Origin: Acridotheres tristis
Taxonomy: Eukaryota; Chordata; Aves; Passeriformes; Sturnidae
Assembly: GCA_037013685.1 (NCBI GenBank)
Contig: CM072887.1
Span: forward strand, 89,920,347-89,984,346
Length of the DNA stretch: 64,000 bases
Reading direction: 5' to 3'
Of the stretch, positions 50,250-64,000 are shown piece after piece. Within the stretch, counting starts at the first letter, position 1. Every line of letters starts with the position of its first letter. The notes below the pieces were generated by a model. It had not been told where the DNA came from, searched no databases, and saw nothing but the letters and a program-made list of their open reading frames with translations. Position numbers and translations under genes: made by a program.

Positions 50250-53200
50250 TACTCTAGATGTGTATAATGACTATGACTCTTAAGGACTTGGATGTGTTTT
50301 AGGGGTCATTTTTGAGGCACTCATGAGAGTGGATTCTATTCCTGAAGGGAGCCTTTGGTAATAAGAATTCAATCTAAAATAAGAAAATGCATTTATTTCT
50401 TCACTCTCATTCTCCTGTGGTCTTGGAGGGGAGAGCTATTCTACTTGCAACTCAGGCTACTTTTAAGATGAAGTGTGCTTAGGAAATATGCTAATCCAGC
50501 AGATCCATTTTGTGCTGCAGTGCTGTCTTCTCTTCAGAGCAGTCTTGTCAGCTGGCCTTGGTGAGTTGGTCACCAGTTTTAAGTGTAATGGATCTCCCAT
50601 CTCCTCGCTGAACCAGCAAGTCTTCCAGGCTTGGTATCCAAATGCAAATAATTATTGGAACTACAGTCACAACTGTAAATCAGACAGATTTAAAACATTT
50701 CTAACTGACATTTAATACAGAGGTAAAATCAAGGTTCAAATTACACCAAATGGAGTAATTTACTTCAGATATATATTGAGAAAACAGTATCATCATCATT
50801 TTCAATAACTCTGTTCTGAAACTCTTTCAAACTGAGTAGGTGCAGAGAGTTATCTCCCTTAAGTGAGGTCACCCAAGTCCCAGATACAGCTCCATCACTT
50901 CGTCTTGCTCTCAGAAGGTTTGAAGAACAAACAGTGTTTGGAACAAACTAGGCTGCCATCTGTAGGAAGTGTTTCCAGGCTCTTTTCCAGAAAGGGTGAT
51001 GTTCTCTTCCACAGCCTCTTCCTTATGGTAGCCTGCAAGATTCTGATTAAAGAAACGTATTTTGAATGGGAGATAAGAAACAACATTTGCCCCCATCTTC
51101 CCTACTGTTAACCTTTGTCATTTAAGGATTTTCAGCAGCTGAACTCCAGATATTTTGCTTTTCCCCTTGCTACTTTTAGGATTATGGATTATAATTCATC
51201 TGAGTCTGTTGCTTTTTCAACTTTTAATCATTCTAATTACCTAATTATCTACTGTAATGAAATGATAAAACCCTTAATAGTTCAGTCTTCCTTCTCCCTG
51301 TAGGAAATTCTATCTCCTCCACTGGGATGTTACCTTCTTTGTTTAAAAGACAGAAATTGTTTGAGGGCTGGGCATAAATGCTAGTTTTGCTTGTATAAAC
51401 ACTTTCCTTCATCATTGATTGCTTCTTATAATTGTAGTTACTCTTTAGTCTTTGTTTACAGATCAATGATTTTGTTAAATTTTCTTAATAATAAATGGCA
51501 GCAGCGGGGAGAAAACAGACATTGCACAAAATCCAGAAACTCTTTTCAAATGGGAGAAAAAAATGCAGATTTTACCAACACCAAAGGTGACTGTTCATAG
51601 CAATGAACTTCAAATTCACACTGCATTTTTACTCAGTGAAGCATACTTTTTTTCTGCAAGATTACTTTAGCACGAGAAGTATGGAATGAGGCATCAATCT
51701 ATGAAATTACATTATGTGAGTTTCTTTTACCTTGGGCCAAGGCAAGAAATGAATTTGGATTTGTCCACTGTCAATAAATATTCCAAATTTGCACCTGCTC
51801 AATATTATAGCTTTTTTATATTTGTCCTTTAGCTGTGTCTCAAAAAAAAAAAAGGAGTATTTTGAAAAAATACTGTAGGTACTTGAGAATACATTTTGGA
51901 GAAGATCTTACAGAAGAGATTCTATATGGGCTGAGATATCTGACTGCAGTTATGGGGGAGGTATTGGTTCTACAGTCAGTTCCTGGCTGCCTCAGGGGAG
52001 CTGCTCACTGAACAGACTATATGGTATGTTTCCTGTCCAGTACCTTGCCTAGTTTGAATCCCCTTTTGAATTGCCCAAGTGCCATGTCCTGTCTTCTCCT
52101 CTAATCAATGTGTTTTGCATGTCCTTTCTCTTGTCCCCAACAGAAGAGAGTCCATGTGATACTGTTCTGCTTTGGGGTCAGCCTCTGTAGCTAGCACAAG
52201 TTTCTTCCCAGTTTTCTTTCTGGAAGGTACATCTTAAAAATTCAACACATGAAGTCAGAGAAAGTATCTGAGAAAAATCCACATTAGCAGATCGCCAAAG
52301 AAATAAGCATTTACTTTCTGAAAGGAAGACTAGAAGCAGTAAGGAGCATGGGATATGATTCAGTTTCTCCCTCACTTAAAAGTGTGTCAGTAGAAAAATC
52401 ATCCCCCTAAAGCAGTATTTGAACAGAGAATAAAAGTGTAAGAGAATTCAGAGAAAAAGATCTGTGAGGAGGAGGATAGACAAGGAAAAGAAGGAAACAA
52501 GAGGACAAAGGACTTAAAATGTGAGGAGGAATTAGTCTAGGAGAAGTATAGGAAAAAGTCTTACTATGCATGAGATATATGGAAGAATAAAAAAGAATGG
52601 AGTTCTGCCTGTTAGAAAAGGAGGGTTAGGACATGAGAGAAAGCATTCAAAAGAGCATGAAGTGGGCTAAGAAGAAAAAAGCAGAGAGAAGAGATTGGAA
52701 AAAGTGAGAGCTGACAAAACTTTTAGGCGAACATACAGAAATTTCATACCCTTGACTATTTCTTTAGGAGGAATGATATAAGCATAATTCAAGCCTGTCA
52801 TTAGTGCAATTTCGTTCAAGTCCAGTCCTTTCAGTTATTCTGGATTTTAATTCTACACTCTGCAGGCTTACAGGCATGTGGAGACCTCCTATTCATAAAG
52901 CACCCTCACAAACATTAATTCACAGAGCATGAGACTTCATGTCACTTTTCTATCCTTAATATCTAATTTTTATAATTAAAAATATATTCCACGGTTTCCA
53001 TTAAGTCCATCCTGCTTATCTGCTATTACAAATACTTTTCTTGTTTAAGGCAGTCAGCATTCTAATTTCCTCTTCTAACTAGTATGTTTTGCTGTGGAAG
53101 GCTGCCCAACGTGTCTCCAGCCATGCAGGTATTACTCCTTTTTCTGCAGTGTTTAATCAGCACACTCACATGTGAACAGGAGCCCTCTGACATGCACAAA

Positions 53201-56200
53201 CCTCTGCCCCTGGTTCAGAAGACTCAGAAGCACGATGACCTTACTGGTTTCCACCTCATCTATCTCACCTTCCTTACAGGAGTAACTTCTCAGCTGGAAT
53301 TTATGATGTCTAGGAACAAGTCCTAGTAAACTCATCTTCTTTTGCTTTAAAAGCTGCATATAAGGGAACCTGATTTACTTGCTCCTAAATTCAGCTGAAT
53401 GGCACAGAACATTTTAGAGGAGTTGCCACATAGCTATTTCGAACACATTTATTTGTTTCCTGTAGTTACTGATCTGAATCTGTGATCCAGCTCTTTAAAT
53501 TCTATAAACTGACATACTTTCTTTGAAATATTTCATTGTTTAATATAAGGAATTCTTATTTCTGTGATTTAAGGATTGAACCTTATTGTCAGTATATCAA
53601 TAAAAATCCCCACGAATTCTCAGAAATAAGAGATAGTCATAGCAGGTCTCCTATCCTTCCACAATAATATTTTAATTCTTTATTAAAATGGAAATTCACA
53701 GTAAATCAGATGAAAGCAATTATTTAGATTTTTTAATTTTTTGAGGGGTGTTTTCAGGCATATACAGTGACATTTATGTAGATCTATCTGTCTTCATTGG
53801 ATCTCTGAAAAAACATTTCCTTGAACCTATTGTGATCCCCCATATTCCTTGTATTACAAAAGATGTGGTAAGGAGCTTGGGCCCACAGAAAACAATGACA
53901 ACTGAGGTAAAACTAGGATTCAGATATTTCAGATTTGATTGAAATAATATTTTCAGAATTCAGTATTTTAGTTACCTTCTGAATTAAAATATGAAATTCC
54001 ACTGACAATTTTATGGGGGAATTTTTTATTTTTTTTTAAAGACCTCTAGTTTATAATACAAAAGAAATCTTTTCAGTGAGTCTTACAAAAATTTCCTATA
54101 TGCTCTGTTTTGAGTTGAGAATGGTCCAAACAAGACATGCCCCCTTGACTAAGATGGGTGAGGTCCAATAAAGATACCTCAGCACTTTCACAAATAACAA
54201 GAAAAATAGTAGTGTAGCAGTATTGTTCCAGAAAAAAAAAGTTGCATATAGATAATACCCTCAAATAGGTTGTTATATGGCTCCAGTGTTTTTCATTGCT
54301 GCTGTTCTTTATACGCAAGCTAGTACATTATCCATAAATATATCAAAAATTGGAATTTTTGCAGATGGTCTTGAATTAATTCTAGAATATCCCGTTATAG
54401 AGGGGAACGTACTCCCAGGAAGTGACATTTTCTTTGCCAGAATAAGGAAGCATCACCCCTACTTCCACCTCTGTGTGAACAGCAAGTACTTCTTAAACTG
54501 TTAGGATTTTGTAGACAGATTTCAGCATTTGCAGCTTTGGTACCAGCTCAAATTCTACAACAAAATCATCTTGGGACATTCATTACCCAGTGCTGAAATT
54601 GTTATAGGTTGTGCAGTAACAGAATTTGAACTAAATGTAATTTATAAACTATGATATGTAGGAAGTAATGTACCTGACATTTGATTTTTTTATTGTAATC
54701 ATTTTTAATTCTGCCTAGTGTGTTGTCCTGCTGTTCTCAAAGTTGTCTCATAGCTTTGAACTGCCTTACACAGGACTGTGTGAAAAGTGTGGCCATAAAG
54801 ACAAATGAAAGACACAGCATTTTGTTGTCATTATCAAAAGAAACACGAGCTCAGCACTCTGAGATGCTGACTGTAAAGGCAGTTTCTCATTTTCCCATTT
54901 GATTGCCCTGGTTTTGCAGCACCTACACTCAAAAGCAAAGGCAAAAAAGCAGAGTGAAGTTTCACATGTGTGTAATGGAGATGTATGAGGAGGGTCTGAG
55001 GTTCACTAGATGTTCATGCCAAGTACTACTTTTGCACCTTTGGATTTATCAGGACATCTGCAAAGGCTGAAAAATATGTGCCTTTCCAGAATAGCAGCTG
55101 TAAACCAGGCATCATGTCCTAAAATTAAATCTGGTGGCTATGTTTAGGCAATATACCCTAGAAATCTTGCCCTTCCCTCATGGAGGGAGCCAGGATATTT
55201 GCATTCTTTGCAGTAAGAGTAATGCAGCAAATAACATTCCTATTTATTGGCACTGTCTGCATTGTTAAACCTTGTGACTTAATGAGCCTTTGTTTAGTTT
55301 TGGTGGCCAATTTTTCCCAGAGTCTGAGACAGCTAAACACCCAAATCCAAATGAAGCTAAAAGGGAAGGAAAAAATTAGACAAAATGGTGTCCAGAATAG
55401 ATAAAACATTTAATAGCCTAAATTGGCATCTAGAGAGCATTTACATGTCTCTATGTACCCTAAAAGGTTAAATCATGCATAGACAAGAAAAGGAAAAGTT
55501 GTAACGCTGTACCTTAGGTTGCTTTTGTGGGTTTGGGGAGTCCTAGATACACATTTTGCCTCACGGAATTGTGTATGTATTTTCTCATCATTGGATATAG
55601 ATAAACATGCCTGGAAAAGTAAGAGAGGTTCTGGACTCCATTCTTGGCATCAGGCAGCAAAATATATCATTATGATGTAAATTCTGTGTTTGGACAGCAG
55701 GTTTCTTTGAAAGTCCCAAACTCCTGCCATAAAGGTAATTTTGATTTATATTTACCCATATAATTAGTTCTGGAAGAAAACTTTTTTCTCATTTTCATTC
55801 ATATACATTTCAAAGAGGAAGAAAATGTCATATTAAGATTATCTCACAGGAAAAACAAGAAAAAATATATGTAATAGCCAGCCACAATTGACCACACAGC
55901 ATGATGGCTCTATAAAGAAAGAGAAAAAAAGAAAAGAATTTCAGCCAGTTGGGAAGTTGTCCCAGATACTGATGAAAAGATAATAATTAATGATAGGATT
56001 TTTATTCATTTATTTATTTAGAGACAGATGCACTGCTAATTTTAACCTCAAAAGGACATTTCAGCCTTTCAAATTGCACAGATTTTTGGATGGCACTTTT
56101 TAGATATTTCTGTAAGAAATGTGGACTTTGCTGTTGGCATTTTCTTTCAAGGATCCTTTCTGTCTAAAGGAACTCCCTCTCCCTTTCCCATTTCTACAGA

Positions 56201-59200
56201 GCTAAAAACATGAAATCTCTGTTTATCACATTTCGATATCTTCTAGGCTTATTTACCTCAACACCTCTTCATCACTCAGAGTAAAATATAAAATTTTGGC
56301 ATACCCAGTTTGAGAGGGATCAGGGCTTCCCTCAAGCATTTTCCAATGTGGGTTTGAAAAAGGCCTCCTGTGTGTCAAAGATAAAACCTTCCTAGTATGC
56401 TTTTCATGCTCTATATGACTATTCTCTTTTTGGTGAAAAGAGGATAGTGATGCAGCTTATTGCCAATATTTAGCCATTATTTGAATTGCTTTTGTAACAC
56501 TATGGACTTATTTTCTCTCTAACATATCACCAAAGAATGTAAAAGGCTGCCCCCTGAAGTCACTGATGGATATGTTGATTGTCTTTGGATAGAGTCCTGC
56601 AAGAAGTACTGCACTTTTCTGTTAGAAACATTTTGACACCCTGTTATCTTCCTGAGTTGATCAGACACCTGCTGCTAGTCCACCTGCCTTTTTGGCAACC
56701 ACAAATGCTTGTCTGCCTCTCTTTCCTGGTTGTTTTTTTTTCCCCATCTCTGGCTGTGCAAGTATCAACAGGTGGGATCAATTGTGAGGAAGGATGTTGT
56801 GCCAATGCTTCATTGCTGGCATGGAGGCAGGAGCTCCTGCAGAGGGGATGGCATGTGTGGCTTCAAGAAGGCTGCTCTGCAGAAGTCAGTGCTGTCTGGC
56901 ACCCGTGCATTACTAGAGGGGTCAAACCAACTTTGGAGCAGGCAGGGTGCCATTCTGACAGAAGGGGTAGCCAAGATGCCAGGTAGTTATGCAGCAAGTG
57001 TGTTTGCTGAGGGTTTGATTTTCAGTCAGCAATGTTTAAATATCTCTTCATCTTGAATTTATACACATTTGTTTAAGAAAATGCATGGAAGTTAATCTAA
57101 AGCTGCAGTGTATTAACTTAATAAAAAAGCGAAAAGACCTTCTGAAGCCGAGCAGAAGGGAAGTTTGCAGCCATAGCTGTATTTCACTGATGGGTATGTT
57201 CATGTACTTTTGTTTGCAGTGACAAGTCTCTCTAGGGCCTCTTTTGTAGTAGGAACTGTCCCCTAATACTAAGCGTTGACACTATTTTTGCACTGTACGT
57301 GGCAGAAATATTCAAAATCTCAAATGCTGTAAGGATCAACCCAATTGCATCTGCCAATCAGAATTATTTTCTGGAGCTAGTAGAGCTTTTAAAAGTCCCT
57401 ATATTTTTAAACCTAGTTAGTGCCCTTTTCAGAGAGAATCAAGGAGGAAGGATGTGCAAAAGGATATAAAGAGCACTTTTAAACTGCATTGACCATGTTA
57501 ATATCTTAAAGGAAAAAAGTTTCTTATCAATTTCTATGTCACAGTTTGAAGCAATAATTGAATTATCTGCATCAATCTACCTCTTAAGCAGTCACCTCCT
57601 TTTTGGGAGCACACAAAGAACAATCATGTCTGTTTGCAGCTAACCTCCTCATTCTAAGATACTTTACAGCATCTTTAGCACAGACATCTGAACTAATTGT
57701 TGGCATCTCGATGGGACAGATTGCCAAAACTTTATGGATGAGATCCAGTCTTGATACTGTATAGGATATCAGACTCATATTAGCCCAGCAGTCAGGCAAG
57801 TCCCTTAAATACTTCCTCATGTGAGGAGTAGACAAAGCCCTCATTGGACTCTGTGAAGCTCTCATTATGTAAAATTGTATTCCCATCTCATGGAGGTGTC
57901 TAATTAGTCAATATCAAGAAAGGCACATTTTTATCTTTCTCCATCCCAGCATTGTTGGACACAACACTTGTAAAACTATTAAATTCATATTGATTAAGAC
58001 AGAGCCTTAGGTGAAGCTTGTAAAGACAAGGTCACTCTTCGGACAGGCCTTAGATTCTATCAGTGCCTGTTTAAAAACAGGTTGCTACACAGGATGAACA
58101 AAATTATGCCATTCATGCCTCTCTCCTAATTCTTTACTGCTTTCTCCATTGCTGCAGCTCACTGTTATATTTAGTGTCTGACCACAGGAACTGCCATGTG
58201 ATGAACAGTCAAAGTGAAAGGGAAAAATATAAGATTTCATTTCAGCAATTTCTCCTGTGCTTATAAACTCTTAAAAATGTGAAATTTGGCAGGAGTAGTT
58301 CAGAGATGTATTACCTCTTCCAACACTGTACTGTTTAATTATTTTGCATCTTTTAAGAAGTAAGATGTGTATTTTATAGGAAGGAAAGACAAGCAGTTTA
58401 CTGGAGACTAAAGGACATATAGGTTATTCTGATTAATCTTTGACTAAGGGTGATTCAGTGAGATGAGAAAGCAACTTTGAAAATCCTCCCACTTTTTTTT
58501 CCTGATGTTTTTTCTAGATCTTATAAACATTGTGTCAGAATAAAAGTGTGAATCTGAGTTCCATACTGGCAGAACTACTGTGGCATTTTGAGATATCCCC
58601 TTAAAAAAGGATTCACTTTGAAAATGCTTTTAAAAAACTAGAGGTTATGTTTCTCTGTACACTCAGTCTGACATATGCTGACCAGTGGTGCAACATGTTC
58701 ATAATTCCACTTTTGCTGGTCAACTGTAATGTGTTTACTATGGATAGTAGTAAATCAGTCCTTGTTCATTTGATTCTCAATATAATTAAAGGCTTCATAC
58801 TCTCTTTTAATAACTTTGTTATTCTTCTAACAAAGAATTTTAAATATCTAATTCAGCAGGGCTAATAGATCAGAATATACCTAGGAACAGTAGATGTGGG
58901 TATTCCTGGTGTTTTCAGTCCAGAAATCCAAATGTGAATATCCAGTAGCTGAACAGTTCCATACTTATCTTCAGGCTCTTCCAAAATGCTTAGTAGAGAA
59001 AAATATGACCTTACAGAGAACTGCAGTAGCTGGTCTTTGGAAACTCTGGAGACATCCTCAGTTTTACAGAGATAAAAGCTGCGTACTTTTTTTGTTACCA
59101 GGTGCACAGCTATGTTAGTGAAGAACCACAATTAATTTACCACCTAATTTGTTGCATGTTATTTGATTGCATGCTATTACCATTAGAAGTGTTTGTGGTT

Positions 59201-62200
59201 GTAGTCGGTCTGGAATTAAATTTCAATAAAATATATGGCCTATGGAAATTTCCTTGTACAGATCACCAGCTAACAGAGACAGCTCATTATGTTCAAAAGT
59301 AAAGGGAGGTGAATTCATTTCAATTTCTGCTTCTCTTAACAGTGGGTTTGCCAAGACCAGCAGCAGCCTCGTGCAGAAGCACTTCCACACACTTCTACTC
59401 TGATAAGAAGCAATAGAATGATTACTTCTTTGTAACTAAAAATGTCATGATTTTCATAAATCCACCTATCTTAACATCTCCACATTGCCATATTGTCATG
59501 ATCTGGAATATTGCCTAGATAGGGCTTCTTTCCAACTCCTTGACTTATTTCCTGTGCATAAAAAGGAACTGGGACAAAGCACCCTATTGATTACGAAGCT
59601 CAGAATAGAAAATACTGTATCATATAAGGTTATGTTGTAATACAGTATGCTTGGTAACAATTTGAGAACACTGCTTTAACTCGACACAAGCTGTTTTGTA
59701 TAGCTGTGTTCAGAAGCATTTCTAGACTGTGAAATGAATCCATTTCTAAACCATAGCTGACTCTGATTTCTGCTATTTGTATTTGTTATAGGAGCAGTAC
59801 TTTTAGGGGAGAAATCGTTGCTAATTTGAAATACTGCTTTGATAAACATCAAAATTCAAGAACTGGAGGCACAGAAACACATTTAAGAGCTAAATAGGAA
59901 ACAGTTGAAATTTATCTGCAAAGTGATCGCTAAATGGAAATCAAAAAGGTCAGCTGCAATGCACTCTAGGGAATCAAGATTCACACACTAAGAGAGCTGC
60001 AGGTGCTGTGCTGGACAGTGAAAAACAATGTTTTTAATTAAATCATGGGCCTTCCAGAGGGAATATTGCATTAAAATCCAAGTGAATCTGACATAATGGC
60101 AAGATCTACATTCCTGGTTCTTAGTCAAGTCATTACATTAGTCTGCCAATTAGATCAGGAGGGAGGCATTTCAAATTGCAGCAGCAATTTTACAGAGTAG
60201 ATAATTATGGCAAGTTATGAATGACAGATATTACTGCAGCTAGTTTCCTTTTTTTTTTTTTTTAACCCCCCATCACTTTTTTTCCTTTTTTCCCTTCTTC
60301 CATAATGCTTTTTTTTTTTCTTTCTTATGAGGATTCCTAGCATCAAATGTTACATAGCACCTTGATTACCATTTAGTTCTTCTTACTTTATTAAGCAAAC
60401 TTCAGTTATAATTTGTCTGTAACTCTTGCTGAATTTATAGATAAACTACAATTATTCTTATTTATGCTTCTAGTCTTCAACTTTTGGGATTCTTTCACTG
60501 TAGTCATAGCTACCTTCAAAATAGTACCCACAAAAGGTACCTATGCAGGAATTTTATTGCATGTGAGATCTTTTATACTGTTGAATACTGCTTTTTATGT
60601 ATTTGCATTGGGACAAAAACCATGTCATGCTTGTGTGATGATTATTTTTGACTTAAAGGAAGCATAATTAAAACTGGAGATGGAACAGATGTATTTTTAA
60701 ATATTTCCATGAATACATAATAGAGTACCATATTTTTCCTAATATTTAAAAACGGTTTCCAAGTCCAAATAAGATAATTAGGGTTCTTGATAGACACCTG
60801 CAGTGTTTACATTTCCACTGTGTCCTCTAGAAATGCAGGTCTTGTTCGCAAGATTATATTCTTTTATTTTTCTATTAATTAATGCTGAATTAGAGTTGAT
60901 TTGACTTTTAATATAGAACAGCCTCACCTAATTACTTCATCTGGATTGTTTCTACTGTTTAGGCATATTCATTAAGACTGTATTCTCAGGAATAATGCTA
61001 TTTCTATATCTATGTGTTTGAATAAAAGAATGTGTTCAGTTCAGTTTGAATTGCACTTATTTGTAAAATTTTTTACCTATATCATTAATTCATATTCCAT
61101 CAACATTAAATATTTCCTTTGATCTAAAATGAAATTTTTGATAGAAAAACCTACTTTCAAGATGAAACAAAGTCTTGACTTAGTGGTCTGCAGCTCAGAA
61201 AATAAATATCCATCAACGATGCAGTAGAGGCATGCTTGATTCTTCTGTTAAGAAGGCAAAAGTCCACAATTTCAAGGGTAGAACATCACTGCTGTAAGAC
61301 ACAATGTTCAAAATCCTCCTGACAATGTTTGATTTGAAAGAGAAACCTTGTGGTGGATGCATTAGGGACTGACGACAGAGTTAACAGCAGATTTGTTTTC
61401 ATTTTCATTCCTGAGGCAATGAGTAACCAAATATTTTTGACAAGGGAGTGTAGAAACTTGACTGCACCTTATTGACTAGGGTATCCTCATTAGTAACGGG
61501 ATTCAAGCTCTACCTCAAATGGAAAAGGAGTAGATTTGAACCATGGTTTCGTTCAGATAAGCACCCTCATTAACAGAATACTTTAGGATGCAGTTTCTTC
61601 AGCTGTTCTTTTTGAAGTTGTTTTGCTTTTTAGGAAATGCTTAGACTTGTTTGCCTAGGTATGGGGGGCATGCAAGGTTCAAATTACAAAAGCAAGTGTT
61701 TCTTAAGTGCATAGGCCGCATACCTCTCAAATTCCTTAGCAAAGGAGAGTGGAAATGCAAAAAGCTTCCCTGTATCTTGCACAGAAGATGTCAGGAGTAC
61801 TTGAGATGAGAGTTCCATGGGCAGCTATTAAATAAATAAATTGTATCTAACCCAGGAAATTACCTATTGTGAAAATGACTGGGAGTTCAGGAGACTATTA
61901 GGAAAAACATGTCCCTATAAATAGTCTTCTGTGACTCTTTCCTATGTATTTGTCTCTACCCACTGTTGAGGCAGAGGACTGGCCAGATCTGAAGTGTACA
62001 GCAGTTCTTAAAACACTTGAGACTGCAAAAAGAAAGGATTAGGTATATCAAACAGACTAACACCAACATAAGTGATAGAGTACATTTTTTGTCCAATAAT
62101 ATTCAATAGTTTTGTGTGAAGACATCCTCCCAGAACACGTATGCAATAGAAATTGAATTTTCTATGTCCTTAATATAGCGATATCATCACCAGTGTTTGG

Positions 62201-63160
62201 GCGCCAGTCTCCCAACATTTTTTCCAAATTAAGACTGCTTTGCATGGAATTGCTTCATGCTCATGTTCCCTCTTTCTTATGTTTCTTCCTATTTTAACAG
62301 CTTACCTTAAATGTTAGTGATAACAGATATCATCTTATTGCTGTGTTCTCATCAGGAGGAAGAGTTAGGCACTGCTATATTAATTTAGGTTTTACTATTT
62401 TTTAAATTGAAAATAATAAAATAACTTACCAAAACAATAATAATTTTCTTTTGGAAGAAAAGACAGTGTAATGAAAACTGGAAGATCATCTACACAGAGG
62501 CAAGGAGATGAAAATTGAGAAAGCAGAAGTAGAATATTAAAATTCATATGGGGAAAATTTTATACAGGACAAATAGACAGAAGAAAAATATATACAGTAA
62601 TGTCAAAGAAGACATTCTAGAGACAGTAAGCAGAAAATCAGAAATTATTTTGCAAGGCCACACTGCAGCAAAAAGAAATTGAATGCCATTTTGCTATCCA
62701 TACACTGACATATCACGCCGCACTGAGAGAAAATAATAATCTCCAAAAAAGAGGGAAAGCTGAGAGACAAAGGTAAGAAAGTTGTTGTGCTGCTAGTTTT
62801 ATTCCTGGACTTACTGCTAAGTTGTATCATCTGCTCTGATAATTTTAAACCACGGACCATTGAAACTGCATGCTTTTCCCTTCATTTGGTAGAGTAGATC
62901 TTTGTTATTGACAATTTTTATGCATTAGATCTCTAGTAGAATAATTCCCAGAAATCTTTGAGGAAATTTTCAGGGAACAATTACCAGGATACCCTTGCTG
63001 AAAGGACTACTAAGAAAAGGGAAGGATAAAATGGCTGGTGAACACTTTTCATTCAAATATATATGTATATATATAATATATAGAGGTTTCTGTAGCCTAC
63101 TGAAGATAAACACCAGTTGACTTTGGTAATGTATTTATTGACTGACAGTATAAAAAGAAT

Positions 63161-63164
<4 letters not shown>
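50250..63164. other. Intronic sequence without recognised gene
   Basis: AT-rich non-coding sequence. About 52380-52730 is strongly purine-rich on the + strand. About 56760-57000 is GC-richer and holds the end of a 135-codon open frame (56579-56986) with no recognised domain. A 100-codon frame on the - strand at 57584-57886 is also unassigned. The stretch 59940-60240 is rich in ATTA-type motifs and looks like possible conserved non-coding sequence. I recognise no transposon family or exon here. Confidence 0.45.
60249..60328 (+). repeat. Pyrimidine-rich low-complexity tract
   Basis: A T15 run at 60249-60263 is followed, after a short A/C segment, by further long T and CT runs up to about 60328. 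Confidence 0.8.

Positions 63165-63201
<37 letters not shown>
63165..63201 (+). repeat. (TG)n microsatellite
   Basis: About 18 uninterrupted TG units. A TA-rich patch lies just upstream at 63056-63082. Confidence 0.95.
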
Positions 63202-63203
<2 letters not shown>

Positions 63204-64000
63204 CCTACAAACAGATCACCATAGCCCTCAAAAATAGATTCTATTATCTATATTGATTTATGTAACTCCTTACTCTATTATTAGCTTTGACTGATATAAC
63301 TCTTCATTAGTTATGGATCTGCATATTCAGTGCTCCTTTGCCAGAAAGCCAGAGCCAAGAAGCAAAGAAAATGTCACGGTGAAGTTGTTTGTTTTAGATT
63401 TTTTTTCCACATTTTAGAATACTTTCCGTCTGCTTCACAGCTCCATGAATAAAGCTCAATTATATAGTGTGAATGTCACTTGCATGGGAAAAGTGCCAGA
63501 GCCAAAGAAGTGGTGATGAAGTAATAAAATATGAACTAGGTGAACCACAGATAAGTGGTTGGATTTAAAACAACTCTTGCCCTGGATGGCCAGTAGAGGT
63601 CTTTTTGGCTATCTGTCCAATTACAAAAATGAAACAGGCAGAGCACATAAAGAACAAAATCTATTCAGCTTAGTCCATGATCACTTTAGAGACCAGCTGC
63701 AGATGTGGTAGAGCTATAAAGGACTTCCTGGAACAATGGAAGTCTTATATGCTCCAACTTACTGATCAAAAAATGTTCAGAAGCATCCTATTTATAGTAG
63801 CAAGATCTCAACCTACTTCATTAAAAATGAGAATAATAGTCCAACCCCACCCTTTGATGGAATTTTGTTAAATCAGAACTCTTGGATAGCATGTTCAAAA
63901 CCTGCAAAGATATTGAGCTTATTCAGTCAGAACTTGGATTGTTTCTTGCTCACGTAAAATCTGTAGAATGTTATATATAGAAGAAAATCCCAACTCTAAT
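63202..64000. other. Intronic sequence without recognised gene
   Basis: AT-rich non-coding end of the window. Only one short open frame (63677-63871, +) is present, with no recognised family. Confidence 0.5.

Larger units (their letters stand above)
10938..64000 (+). other. CSMD1: CSMD1 intron 1 (5' part; runs out of the window)
   Basis: No later CSMD1 exon (CUB or Sushi coding sequence with its cysteine pattern) was recognised downstream of the donor. The remaining 53 kb therefore reads as the beginning of intron 1. CSMD1 is known for very large introns, so this is expected. Unannotated alternative exons or non-coding transcripts within it cannot be excluded. Confidence 0.8.

Noticed and set aside
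57584..57886. 100-codon open frame on the - strand
   Set aside because: No recognised domain or start context; retained only as unassigned intronic sequence.
58065..58082. Small palindrome (CCTGTTT / AAACAGG)
   Set aside because: A 7-bp stem is expected by chance many times in 64 kb.

Overview
The window is vertebrate nuclear DNA, almost certainly from a bird. The main support is repeat content. There are several degenerate CR1 LINE fragments with typical avian CR1 3' ends, a solo ERVL-type LTR of a family I recognise from birds, and older L2 and CR1 fossils. Background sequence is AT-rich and non-coding, with one strong CpG island. No prokaryotic features, CRISPR array, tRNA or rRNA were seen. 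Nearly all open frames are chance or repeat-derived.

One protein-coding gene can be recognised: the first coding exon of CSMD1 (CUB and Sushi multiple domains 1) on the + strand. The start codon is at 10871 and the coding part of the exon ends at 10937, at a good GT donor. The exon sits inside a CpG island of about 2.7 kb (about 9980-12690), which should contain the promoter and 5' UTR and runs about 1.75 kb into intron 1. The 5' UTR region carries a (TCC)n tract, GC boxes and a 45-codon upstream ORF. No further CSMD1 exon was recognised, so from 10938 to the end the window appears to be the start of intron 1. A very long first intron fits the known size of this gene.

Layout. 1-5300: upstream intergenic sequence, nothing recognised. 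5300-6490: L2 LINE fossil, + strand. 6491-9130: unremarkable. 9131-9214: pyrimidine tract. 9215-9660: a possible retrocopy 3' end on the - strand, its poly(A) represented by the tract. 9980-12690: CpG island with CSMD1 exon 1. From 12691: intron with CR1 fragments at 19398-20265 (-), 25455-25810 (-, ancient), 29436-30110 (+, ancient), 35061-35258 (-), 44531-45254 (-) and 49780-50010 (-). A 1001-bp solo LTR lies at 22968-23968 with perfect 5-bp target duplications. Microsatellites include (TAA)n at 50192 and (TG)n at 63165, and there are several small hairpins.

I did not find a convincing new biological system. The observations most worth checking are the retrocopy-like block upstream of CSMD1, the upstream ORF, the shortened CSMD1 signal peptide and the hairpin at 33974-34016. 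All family assignments come from remembered consensus features, not from a database search.
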